Source: Lachnospiraceae bacterium UBA7481 | GTDB taxonomy: Bacteria > Bacillota > Clostridia > Lachnospirales > Lachnospiraceae | Direction of reading: 5' to 3' | Assembly: GCA_002478505.1 (NCBI GenBank) | Contig: DLOP01000173.1 | Coordinates: 1,043-6,912 of the forward strand | Length of the DNA: 5,870 nt | In this document: one piece after another, positions 1 through 5,870 of the stretch | How positions within the stretch are numbered: position 1 is the first letter of the stretch | How the letters are laid out: the number at the start of each line of letters is the position of its first letter | Program-made: the position numbers and the translations under genes | The notes under the pieces: model-generated | The model's database searches: none | Told to the model about the DNA's origin: nothing | Seen by the model: the letters and a program-made list of their open reading frames with translations, nothing else

Positions 1-998
1 CTTTGACGGCGGAGGATTACAGAAAGATCGCAGCCTATGGCCGTCTTAGACCGGAGGGGCAGCGTACATGGTTTCAGAAGTTCAAAGAAGGATTCTGGCT
101 GTACCGGCACAGGATGTTGGGAAAGACGGAGGATTATCCGTATAATGTTGTGGGCATTGCCCTTTATATCATGGCTGCGATGCTGATGATAGGAGGCAGG
201 GACAAAAAATCCCTGTGGATGCTTGTTGTATTGGGCATGGTAAGATCCGGTCTATGGATCTATCTTTTGGCGGAAGGCAGATATCCGGAGCGTATCGTCA
301 TTTCGCTATATCTGATAGAATTGTTTGTGCTGCTGGCGTTGACCGTCGATGCATTGTCGCTTTTAAGCAGGCGTTTTTCATCTGGAGATGAGTCGCAGCA
401 GAGCTGCGGCACGGAGGTCAGACCAGTGCCGTCAGGAAAAACCCTGGATCAGGATGATCCACCTTCTCAGGTGCGAAACATAGAAAATCGGATCAGCAGT
501 ATTGTAAATCGTATGGGAATTGCTCTGGCAGGTATTGTTCTTATGATCCTGTCCCTGGAAACGGCATATCAGGTTTTACCGAAAACATTGGAGGCAAGGG
601 CGCAGCAGCTGGAGATCAATAAGGAAGAAGATCAGTTGTTTGATTTTATAAAATCCCATCCGGAGAATCTTTATCTGCTGGATGTATATTCTGTTGTATA
701 TCATACGGAATATGCGGTCAGGGATTATGATGGCTCTTATGAGAATTACCTTCTGCTTGGAGGCTGGGTGGCGGGAAGCCCGCTTGTGACAGAAAAATTG
801 ACCGGTTGGGGATATGAATCGGCATTTGACGCGCTTGAACATGGAGAAAATGTGTATCTGGCGCTCAAAGAGGGTGTCGGAATGGATATCAAAGAACTGG
901 AAGACTTTTACTTTTGGAGAACCGGTAAAACGGCAGTGTTTCAGCAGGTAGAAGCAGTCGGTGAAAACTTTGGCATCTATCAGAAAGTATCTGATTGA
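1..998 (+). CDS. Multi-spanning membrane protein, 5'-truncated by window edge, function unknown
   Basis: The frame is open from the first full codon (base 3) to TGA at 996-998, giving 331 visible residues. The TTG at base 3 is probably an internal leucine codon, so the true start lies to the left. Hydrophobic segments are visible at about residues 48-65, 70-90, 98-120 and 171-192. A polar Ser/Gln/Asp-rich loop (about 122-168) separates the third and fourth. After the last helix comes a soluble tail of about 135 residues (195-331), probably outside the cell, with the stretches NLYLLDVYSV and ENYLLLGGW. The repeated aromatic/charged helix pattern (SGLWIYLLAEGRYPER) resembles large GT-C-like or uncharacterised membrane proteins common in polysaccharide clusters, but I cannot name a family. 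The next gene begins 19 bases after the stop, so the two are probably co-transcribed. It could be a sugar-transferring enzyme or a transport/assembly factor. Confidence 0.75.
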   Translation, partial: LTAEDYRKIAAYGRLRPEGQRTWFQKFKEGFWLYRHRMLGKTEDYPYNVVGIALYIMAAMLMIGGRDKKSLWMLVVLGMVRSGLWIYLLAEGRYPERIVISLYLIELFVLLALTVDALSLLSRRFSSGDESQQSCGTEVRPVPSGKTLDQDDPPSQVRNIENRISSIVNRMGIALAGIVLMILSLETAYQVLPKTLEARAQQLEINKEEDQLFDFIKSHPENLYLLDVYSVVYHTEYAVRDYDGSYENYLLLGGWVAGSPLVTEKLTGWGYESAFDALEHGENVYLALKEGVGMDIKELEDFYFWRTGKTAVFQQVEAVGENFGIYQKVSD

Positions 999-1006
999 TT
1001 GGACAT

Positions 1007-1012
1007 GGAGGG
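1007..1012 (+). promoter_or_regulatory. Ribosome binding site (GGAGGG) deciding the GNAT start
   Basis: GGAGGG lies five bases before GTG at 1018. This supports initiation at 1018 rather than at the in-frame GTG at 961, which has only a weak purine run before it and would overlap the upstream gene by 38 bases. Confidence 0.7.
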
Positions 1013-1017
1013 ATAGT

Positions 1018-1548
1018 GTGGATATTGTTGGAGAACGAATCTATCTGAGAAAAATGATGATAGAAGATACGGATCAAGTGATTGCATGGAGAAATGCACC
1101 CCATGTCATGGAACAATTTATCTATCGCACACCGCTGACAAGAGAGACGCACCTGGAGTGGATCAGTACGAAAGTAAATACCGGAAAGGTGCAGCAGTTT
1201 ATCATCTGCATTAAGGAAAATGACAGGGGGATCGGAAGTTTTTATCTGCGAGATATCGATCTGGAAATGCGGACGGCGGAGCTTGGTATTTTTATCGGTG
1301 AACAAGATGCGCTGGGGAAAGGTTATGGTACGGAGGCGGTCAGGCTGGGCGTTTCCTATGGCTTTGAGACGCTGCATCTGGAGAGGATCATCCTCAGGGT
1401 GTATCAGGATAATATAAAAGCGGTTCGTAATTATGAAAAAAACGGATTTGTGCTGATGAAGGACAGGACGGAGACTGTTGAGAGGGATGGCTGCAGCCGG
1501 ACGGTGATCTTTATGCAGAAAGAAACAGAAGCGCCGCAAGACATGTGA
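1018..1548 (+). CDS. GNAT family N-acetyltransferase (RimJ/RimL type)
   Basis: This is a predicted soluble 176-residue enzyme that transfers an acetyl group from acetyl-CoA to an amine. It opens with GERIYLRKMMIEDTDQVIAWRN, split here as GERIYLRKM then EDTDQVIAWRN, the usual opening of RimJ/RimL-like proteins. The acetyl-CoA pyrophosphate loop is GKGYGTEA at about residues 100-107, following the strand AELGIFIG. The late motif NIKAVRNYEKNGF (about 132-144) is the typical helix and beta-bulge of the fold. Length matches the family. The GTG start at 1018 was chosen for its ribosome binding site and because translation then begins right at the domain. In this setting the likely substrate is an amino group on a nucleotide-activated or lipid-linked sugar, as for PseH-like enzymes, but acetylation of a protein N-terminus cannot be excluded. 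Fold certain; substrate inferred from neighbours. Confidence 0.9.
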   Translation: MDIVGERIYLRKMMIEDTDQVIAWRNAPHVMEQFIYRTPLTRETHLEWISTKVNTGKVQQFIICIKENDRGIGSFYLRDIDLEMRTAELGIFIGEQDALGKGYGTEAVRLGVSYGFETLHLERIILRVYQDNIKAVRNYEKNGFVLMKDRTETVERDGCSRTVIFMQKETEAPQDM

Positions 1549-1600
1549 GAATAGAGCAAAATAAAGAGGCGGCGATAGAATAGTGAAAGTATGGGATACA

Positions 1601-1607
1601 AGGGAGG
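1601..1607 (+). promoter_or_regulatory. Ribosome binding site (AGGGAGG) deciding the acyltransferase start
   Basis: AGGGAGG ends seven bases before GTG at 1615. The same motif directly abuts the in-frame ATG at 1609, which is too close for use, and lies inside the frame opened by ATG at 1591, which has no good site of its own. GTG 1615 is therefore the favoured start. Confidence 0.65.
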
Positions 1608-1614
1608 AATGGGA

Positions 1615-2667
1615 GTGAAAAAGGAGAGGATACTTTATCTTGATCTGGTCAGGATATTAAGTTTTATTATGGTAACAATGTATCATTTTACGGTTGGTGC
1701 AGAGGTGTTTGGCGTCAATGCAAAGCTTGAGGTCTATAAAAGCGTTTCCCATATTCTTGCGCCGCTTGCGTTGTCCGCCTTTTTTATGGTATCCGGCGCT
1801 GCCCTGATCTTTCAGTATTCAGAAAAAATTTCCTTAAAAGAGTTTTATAAAAAAAGATTTTTGGGTCTGTTTCCTTTGTTCTGGCTTGCGTATCTTTTTG
1901 CGTTTCTGGACTTTTTTTATCAGACGGGAGGTATGCCGGAAGCGCCTAAGGTGAATTCCCTGCTGACAATCATAGGAGTGGACGGATATCTGAATGATTA
2001 TCTTCCGACTTTTTATCTGCTGGGAGAATGGTTTCTTGGGATGATCATCATGCTGTATCTTTTATTCCCGCTCTATCGTAAGATCATGCTGAAAAGCAAA
2101 TACATCCTGCCGGTTGTCTTTCTGGCGGGAAGCGTCTGGCTGCTGCTCGCAAATCCGTTTCCGATGGTGATCGAGAAAAATCTGATTGTATGCAGTTTTT
2201 ATTTTGTTTTGGGGATGATGATTGAGATGATCCGCCTTGGCGCAGATAAGAAGAGGTTTGCTGTGGGACGGCGGATCGCGGCGGCAGTCGCTCTTGTCCT
2301 TTTTATCCTTCTGCTGGTAGCGGAAGGAACAGCGTTTCCGATCAATTCATACTGTAAAATTTTTATCAGAACGATTTCCTGTTATATGATCATTATGGAG
2401 GCCGCTGAGTGGATGAGAGGAGGGCGGATCAGAGAATTGATTACTGTCATCGGGCGGCACTCCTATGCTTTTTTCCTGATCCATCATGTATTTCTACACC
2501 GGTACCTTGCACATTATTCAGGGAAAGTGATGAGCGGCTCCAATACTCTGGTATTATTTATAAGTTCTATAGTTTATATTTATCTGCTTGCAGTCGGTCT
2601 GGACCGGATATATTCTTATCTGAAAAAGTCGGTGGACAGATGGCTTCTGAAGGATGGACGGCAGTAA
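1615..2667 (+). CDS. Acyltransferase-3 family membrane protein
   Basis: This is a 350-residue integral membrane protein of the acyltransferase-3 family, whose members O-acylate (often O-acetylate) sugars of surface polysaccharides. The N-terminus carries the family signature: LDLVRILSF followed by MYHF, with Asp10, Arg13 and the key His24. Next come the FFMVSGAALIF segment (about 56-66), the basic KKRFLGLFPLFW segment (about 80-91), and GEWFLGMIIMLYLLFP (about 137-152). Near the C-terminus is IGRHSYAFFLIHH (about 279-291). About ten hydrophobic helices can be read, and length is as expected. GTG 1615 was chosen over ATG 1591 because of the ribosome binding site and because the family usually starts about ten residues before the LD..R motif. 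It follows the GNAT gene by 66 bases with no visible terminator, so it is probably in the same transcript. Acyl donor and sugar target are unknown. Confidence 0.93.
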   Translation: MKKERILYLDLVRILSFIMVTMYHFTVGAEVFGVNAKLEVYKSVSHILAPLALSAFFMVSGAALIFQYSEKISLKEFYKKRFLGLFPLFWLAYLFAFLDFFYQTGGMPEAPKVNSLLTIIGVDGYLNDYLPTFYLLGEWFLGMIIMLYLLFPLYRKIMLKSKYILPVVFLAGSVWLLLANPFPMVIEKNLIVCSFYFVLGMMIEMIRLGADKKRFAVGRRIAAAVALVLFILLLVAEGTAFPINSYCKIFIRTISCYMIIMEAAEWMRGGRIRELITVIGRHSYAFFLIHHVFLHRYLAHYSGKVMSGSNTLVLFISSIVYIYLLAVGLDRIYSYLKKSVDRWLLKDGRQ

Positions 2668-2679
2668 TAGGTACCTTCG

Positions 2680-2708
2680 TTGCAAATCCTCTTCTTTTGT
2701 TATATAAT
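2680..2708 (+). promoter_or_regulatory. Sigma-70/SigA-type promoter upstream of the polymerase-like gene
   Basis: A -35 box TTGCAA (2680-2685, four of six consensus bases) is followed after exactly 17 bases by a perfect -10 box TATAAT (2703-2708). Transcription would start near 2714-2716 and leave a leader of about 137 bases before ATG 2852. It lies in the largest gap of the window, starting 12 bases after the acyltransferase stop. The gap is AT-rich, which raises the chance of random matches, but perfect spacing and -10 box make a real internal promoter likely. Confidence 0.6.
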
Positions 2709-2764
2709 CAAAGAGAAAATAACATAATTTACCATTTTTTGCGGGTTGATCTTAATTCGCATGA

Positions 2765-2791
2765 AATATTTCCCATAAAATGGGAATTATT
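2765..2791. repeat. Inverted repeat (12+12 bases, 3-base loop) in the leader
   Basis: The left arm (2765-2776) and right arm (2780-2791) are reverse complements with one mismatch. The core is TTCCCAT, aaa, ATGGGAA. It sits about 50 bases after the predicted transcription start and 60 bases before ATG 2852. As RNA it would form a short AT-rich hairpin with a tight loop; as DNA it could be a binding site for a dimeric regulator. No run of T follows, so it is not a convincing intrinsic terminator. The rest of the gap from 2668 to 2851 shows only AT-rich sequence, the promoter and the purine-rich ribosome binding region (2831-2844). Confidence 0.5.
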
Positions 2792-2851
2792 AAAATATAG
2801 CGTTTGGTCATAGCTGGATTTTATTTGTATAGAAAAGGTAAGAGTTGGATA

Positions 2852-4462
2852 ATGAAAGCGTTGGTTCAGAAGTTTAAGATGTCAGAGAGTGAAACTGCAA
2901 GGGTACGCTATCTTTTCTTTGTCATTTTCTTTTGTGAAATCATATATGCGGGCATCCGGTTTATGAATGCGGGCGTCAATTATGAACAGGCAGTGGGTTT
3001 CCGGCTGTTTTGCATCGGCTTTGGACTTCTTGTGCTGAACATGATGGAGATCAGGCAGTGGATGACGATATGGTCTCTGCTTTATCTGCCGGCATGTTAT
3101 TTTTATATGCATGTTGCATATCAGAAACATTGGATTGCGGATACCTGTGAGTATCAGCATGTGGATGTGATCAGGATGGGAAAACTGGTGGCATTGATCT
3201 GGGGCATCGTACTGATTGCCATTGTTTATGATTTGATCAAAAACAGACGGATTGGCTTTCGGGGCGTTCATCCGCTGCTGGGGAGTATTTGGCTTGCTTT
3301 TATCGTTCTTCTTACGATCTTTAAGAAGGAGTATTTTTATGCAACATTTTTTGTTATCTGTATGACTTCGTTTTATTGGGTGCTTGTCAGGAAGCAGAGG
3401 CAGCGTGCGGTATGGCAGGCGCTGCAGGATGCGGTGATACTGTCTTTCTTTTATGTTTCCTTTATGTCTTTGATGCGCCGACCCTATGACTGTGAGCGTT
3501 ATACGACTTATTTTGTCAATGCAAATATGGCGGGGATGTATCTGGCATGCGTGATCGCAGTATTGTTTAACCGGATCGATCTTTGGATGAAAAAATGGCG
3601 TGAAGCAAAAAAGTATGTCGTAGGACTTGTATTCTATTATTTGATGTTGGGCTTTGCCTGTTCTCTGGCGATCTTTAATTATACAAGGACGACCATCATG
3701 GGACTTGTCTTTGCATTCTTTGTCTTATTTATTCTTCAGATCATCCGGTCGCCAAGAAAAAGAAAGGTGCTGCTGCAGTACGGTTTGGTTATCATATCAG
3801 TGGTTTCCTTGTTTCATGCAACGTATTATGCTATCCGTTATATACCGGCGTATATGAATGTGCCGTATTTTTTTATGGGAGAACACAATCCTGAGACAAG
3901 GGTCGTGAAAGGCGATCCGATCGATTCGCCCAAATATACTACGATAGAAAGCTTTTTGACGCTTGCGTTTGGAAAATGGGGTATTTATATTCCTTTTACG
4001 GAGGAAGCGAAGGAGGAAAGCAATGAAGTGGTCATTGATACGGAGCGCGACGTGACCAACGGCAGAATTGATATCTGGAAAGCCTATCTGGAAAAGACTA
4101 ACTGGGAAGGACATTATCCGGGACATATTACTCTGGAGAGTGGGTATTTTACTTATCATGCACACAGCACATATATCCATGTATTGTATCAGTATGGTAT
4201 TTTGACCGGGATCATCTATGGACTGCTGAATTTCTGCGCTTTTGTCGTAGCGGTATGCAGATATTGGAAAAAAGGACAGGAAGATGATTCCCATGATTTG
4301 CTGCTGGCGGTACTGGTGATAGGGATCTGCCTGATGAGTCAGGTGACAGAATGGATGGGACATCCCGCCTATGTGATCAATATGATATTATTTATGATGT
4401 ACGGCATGCTTCTGTGCGAGCCGAGGGAGAAGGATTCCAAGATGGATATTGGGAGATCCTAA
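2852..4462 (+). CDS. O-antigen ligase/polymerase-like membrane protein (Wzy/WaaL type)
   Basis: This is a 536-residue protein with about a dozen hydrophobic helices, predicted to polymerise repeat units or transfer finished chains on the outer face of the membrane. Family-like landmarks, numbered from ATG 2852, are NANMAG (about 223-228) at the head of a helix, FNYTRTTIMG (about 275-284), then a large loop outside the membrane (about 330-435). The loop contains NGRIDIWKAYLEK (about 403-415) and ends with YHAHSTYIHVLYQYGILTG (about 435-453). The His, the AHS triplet and the following Gly-rich helix match the Wzy_C/O-antigen ligase pattern. A longer frame from TTG 2804 exists, but ATG 2852 has a purine-rich site (AAGAG, seven bases before it) and gives an ordinary start. 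The next gene follows after 27 bases. In a Gram-positive host, repeat-unit polymerase is likelier than lipopolysaccharide ligase; wall-teichoic or other polymer ligase is an alternative. Confidence 0.87.
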   Translation: MKALVQKFKMSESETARVRYLFFVIFFCEIIYAGIRFMNAGVNYEQAVGFRLFCIGFGLLVLNMMEIRQWMTIWSLLYLPACYFYMHVAYQKHWIADTCEYQHVDVIRMGKLVALIWGIVLIAIVYDLIKNRRIGFRGVHPLLGSIWLAFIVLLTIFKKEYFYATFFVICMTSFYWVLVRKQRQRAVWQALQDAVILSFFYVSFMSLMRRPYDCERYTTYFVNANMAGMYLACVIAVLFNRIDLWMKKWREAKKYVVGLVFYYLMLGFACSLAIFNYTRTTIMGLVFAFFVLFILQIIRSPRKRKVLLQYGLVIISVVSLFHATYYAIRYIPAYMNVPYFFMGEHNPETRVVKGDPIDSPKYTTIESFLTLAFGKWGIYIPFTEEAKEESNEVVIDTERDVTNGRIDIWKAYLEKTNWEGHYPGHITLESGYFTYHAHSTYIHVLYQYGILTGIIYGLLNFCAFVVAVCRYWKKGQEDDSHDLLLAVLVIGICLMSQVTEWMGHPAYVINMILFMMYGMLLCEPREKDSKMDIGRS

Positions 4463-4489
4463 TGATGTGCCGGTAGTGAAAGGACTAAC

Positions 4490-5695
4490 ATGAAGGATAA
4501 AAGTTACGAACAGTATAAAAGAATATTTCGATTCAGTGAAGTCCTGCTGACCTTAGATGCTATGGGCGGAGTGTTTGGGTATCTATGGTATCAGTATCTG
4601 AACAAGCTTAATGAAAAGCCATTTACCGGTTCCGGTAATCTGATGCAGATTGCGGTGTATGTGGTGGTAACATTGATTCTGATACAGATTTTCGGCGGTT
4701 TTGAGATCGGATTTTTTACGCCGTTAAATGCGATTTTGTCTCAGGTGCTGGCCATGTTCTGTGTGAATCTGGTCATGGCGGTACAGATCGTGTTGACGAT
4801 CAGCTCTATCTATACATTGGATGAGATCTTTCTGGCAATGCTGATCCTATGGGGAGCGCAGATCCTTTTGTCGATCCTTTTGGTTCTGCTGTTTGACAAG
4901 CTGTACGTAAAGCTGTTTCCTGCATGGGATATGCTGGTGATCTATGAGAATGATTCCGTCCGGCTGTTTTTGGACAAGGTCAATACCAGAAAGGATAAGT
5001 ATGTCGTCAGTGAGAAGATCCATATTTCAAACGGTTTTGAGAAAATATGCGATAAGATTAGGGAACATGATTCGGTGATCGTTTATGATGTTGCGTCCAA
5101 TCTGCGCAATGACATCATCAAATTCTGTTATGGGGAAGGGATCAGGGTGTACCAGACACCGAAGCTTTCTGACATCATGATCCGGAGCGCAAGGGAGCAT
5201 CATTTGTTTGATACGCCGCTTCTGATGTCCAATAACATCGGATTAAGTTTTGAACAGAAGATTCTGAAGCGAGCCATTGATATCGTGATTTCTTTATTGA
5301 TGTTGATCGTTACATCTCCCATTATGCTGGTCACGGCAATATGTATTAAACTGGAGGATCATGGACCGGTGATGTTTATTCAGGAGAGGGTCACTTTAAA
5401 TGACCGTCCTTTTATGATCTATAAATTTCGCAGTATGATCGTGGATGCAGAGGCAGACGGCAAAGCAAGACCTGCCGTCACGGATGATGAGCGTATTACC
5501 AAGGTGGGACGGTTCATCCGTAAGACAAGGATTGATGAGCTTCCGCAGCTGTTTAACGTCTTAAAGGGCGATATGAGTCTGGTGGGACCAAGACCGGAGC
5601 GCATAGAGCATGTAAAAAAATATACAGAAAAAATACCGGAATTTTGTTTCCGTACAAAAGTAAAAGGTGGGTCATTTAAGGTGACCCTTTCCTGA
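4490..5695 (+). CDS. Polyprenyl-phosphate sugar-1-phosphate transferase (priming enzyme), C-terminally truncated and chimeric
   Basis: This enzyme class moves a sugar phosphate from a UDP-sugar to undecaprenyl phosphate, the first step of repeat-unit assembly. Four hydrophobic segments lie at about residues 13-35, 47-68, 74-104 and 110-135. A cytoplasmic nucleotide-fold-like region follows (about 140-240). The transferase domain starts near residue 257 with KRAIDIVIS and a re-entrant-type helix containing SP (276-277). Next come KFRSM (312-316), the IDELPQL motif with the catalytic Asp349-Glu350 pair, and GDMSLVGPRPE (360-370). ATG 4490 has GAAAGGA five bases upstream. Native sequence ends near Lys392 (FRTKVK). 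The expected AGLTG-type motif and the final 60-80 residues are missing, replaced by nine residues read from an inverted foreign segment before TGA at 5693. Most relatives of this architecture are about 450-470 residues, so activity is doubtful. Family certain; sugar specificity (glucose, galactose or amino sugar) unknown. Confidence 0.92.
   Translation: MKDKSYEQYKRIFRFSEVLLTLDAMGGVFGYLWYQYLNKLNEKPFTGSGNLMQIAVYVVVTLILIQIFGGFEIGFFTPLNAILSQVLAMFCVNLVMAVQIVLTISSIYTLDEIFLAMLILWGAQILLSILLVLLFDKLYVKLFPAWDMLVIYENDSVRLFLDKVNTRKDKYVVSEKIHISNGFEKICDKIREHDSVIVYDVASNLRNDIIKFCYGEGIRVYQTPKLSDIMIRSAREHHLFDTPLLMSNNIGLSFEQKILKRAIDIVISLLMLIVTSPIMLVTAICIKLEDHGPVMFIQERVTLNDRPFMIYKFRSMIVDAEADGKARPAVTDDERITKVGRFIRKTRIDELPQLFNVLKGDMSLVGPRPERIEHVKKYTEKIPEFCFRTKVKGGSFKVTLS
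5661..5666. other. Rearrangement joint with six-base overlap (TAAAAG)
   Basis: To the left, the forward gene is intact through FRTKVK. To the right, the opposite-strand gene is intact from its PPF codons. TAAAAG can belong to both sides: the forward gene reads GTA-AAA-G, and the inverted gene read on the plus strand is expected to give CATAAAAGG. The two genes are joined at different points in their length (codon 392 against codon 308), so this is not a crossover between matching positions. Placement is inferred from where each family-like reading frame stops making sense. Confidence 0.65.
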
Positions 5696-5870
5696 ATAAA
5701 CATGACCGGTCCATGATCCTCCAGTTTAATGCATATCGCTGTAATCAGCATAATAGGCGATGTGACGATCAGCATCAATAAGGAAATCACGATATCAATG
5801 GTACGTTTCAGAAGCTTCTGTTCAAAACTTAATCCGATGTTATTGGACATCAGAAGCGGCGTATCAAACA
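5661..5870 (-). pseudogene. Fragment of a second priming sugar transferase gene, opposite strand
   Basis: Read leftwards from 5870, the strand encodes FDTPLLMSNNIGLSFEQK and continues through the re-entrant helix to VTLNDPPF. It corresponds to residues 240-308 of the forward gene with four amino-acid changes (Ile258Leu, Ala262Thr, Val281Ile, Arg306Pro). Thirteen further codons differ silently, so this piece evolved as coding sequence of a relative. The beginning lies beyond the window. After the phenylalanine codon at 5662-5664 the frame runs into antisense of the forward gene and carries a meaningless tail of about 80 residues to a stop at 5419-5421. The expected KFRSM, IDELPQ and PRP motifs are absent, so this copy has no catalytic pair and cannot be an active transferase as it stands. 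Arg to Pro just before PF is unusual. It is either a rearranged gene remnant or part of a chimeric molecule. Confidence 0.8.

Larger units (their letters stand above)
5205..5870. repeat. Large imperfect inverted repeat, 210-base arms, 246-base spacer
   Basis: Arm one (5205-5414) and arm two (5661-5870) are reverse complements at 191 of 210 positions, counted by hand, with no insertion or deletion: every paired position sums to 11075. The spacer (5415-5660) is the catalytic part of the forward priming-transferase gene. Arm two reaches the window edge, so the repeat may be longer. The outer 56 bases are identical, and all 19 differences fall in the inner 150 bases. Confidence 0.93.

Noticed and set aside
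961..1017. Upstream GTG start for the GNAT gene at 961.
   Set aside because: It overlaps the preceding gene by 38 bases, lacks a good ribosome binding site, and adds residues not expected before the domain.
1591..1614. ATG 1591 as the start of the acyltransferase-3 gene.
   Set aside because: The only strong ribosome binding site (AGGGAGG) lies inside this extension and is correctly spaced for GTG 1615.
2804..2851. TTG 2804 as the start of the polymerase-like gene.
   Set aside because: TTG is a rare start, no ribosome binding site precedes it, and the added residues lie in AT-rich leader sequence.
3797..4363. Long opposite-strand open frame within the polymerase-like gene, and similar ones at 889-1539 and 2882-3271.
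   Set aside because: They mirror well-supported forward genes, have His/Ile/Arg-rich unnatural composition, and lack ribosome binding sites and recognisable domains.
5419..5660. Opposite-strand continuation of the fragment into a tail of about 80 residues.
   Set aside because: This is antisense of the catalytic part of the forward gene and shows no protein-like conservation. It is open only by chance.
5666..5690. GGGTCA and TGACCC (5669-5674, 5682-5687) form a short hairpin followed by TTT, resembling a terminator just before the chimeric stop.
   Set aside because: The stem is only six base pairs and the T run is three bases. It arises from codons of the opposite-strand gene (RVTLNDP), so it is best explained as coding sequence.
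5205..5870. Terminal inverted repeats of an insertion sequence.
   Set aside because: The arms are coding sequence of a sugar transferase and the spacer is the same gene. There is no transposase and no target-site duplication.

Overview
The window looks like part of a surface-polysaccharide (capsule or exopolysaccharide) gene cluster from a Gram-positive bacterium of the Clostridia, most likely Lachnospiraceae-like. The reasons are strong AGGAGG-type ribosome binding sites, use of GTG starts, moderate base composition with an AT-rich intergenic region, and the style of the membrane proteins. The taxon is inferred from style only; no ribosomal or marker gene is present.

Layout: five genes point rightwards. 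(1) 1-998 is the 3' part of a multi-spanning membrane protein of unknown function with a C-terminal domain outside the last helix. (2) 1018-1548 is a GNAT acetyltransferase of the RimJ/RimL type. (3) 1615-2667 is an acyltransferase-3 membrane protein. A 184-base, very AT-rich gap follows (24 of 100 bases are G/C over 2701-2800). It holds a good sigma-70-type promoter (TTGCAA, 17 bases, TATAAT) and a 12+12 base inverted repeat. (4) 2852-4462 is an O-antigen ligase/polymerase-like (Wzy/WaaL-type) membrane protein. (5) 4490-5695 is a polyprenyl-phosphate sugar-1-phosphate transferase, the priming enzyme, which loses its C-terminus.

A plausible shared pathway: the priming transferase loads the first sugar phosphate onto undecaprenyl phosphate, the GNAT and acyltransferase-3 proteins decorate the sugars, and the polymerase/ligase-like protein joins repeat units or transfers the chain outside the membrane. 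No flippase or ordinary glycosyltransferase is in the window.

The most unusual structure is at the right end. The last 210 bases (5661-5870) are the reverse complement of 5205-5414, at 191 of 210 matching positions with no gaps. Most differences are silent when read as codons. They are therefore a piece of a second, diverged priming-transferase gene lying head-on against the first, and both reading frames are cut at a non-homologous joint with a six-base TAAAAG overlap. This is either a real inversion/rearrangement between related genes or a chimeric molecule or assembly error. The sequence alone cannot decide, and the artefact explanation must be taken seriously because the structure runs to the window edge. 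I see no clear evidence for a wholly new system; the inverted paralogue junction is the item to check.
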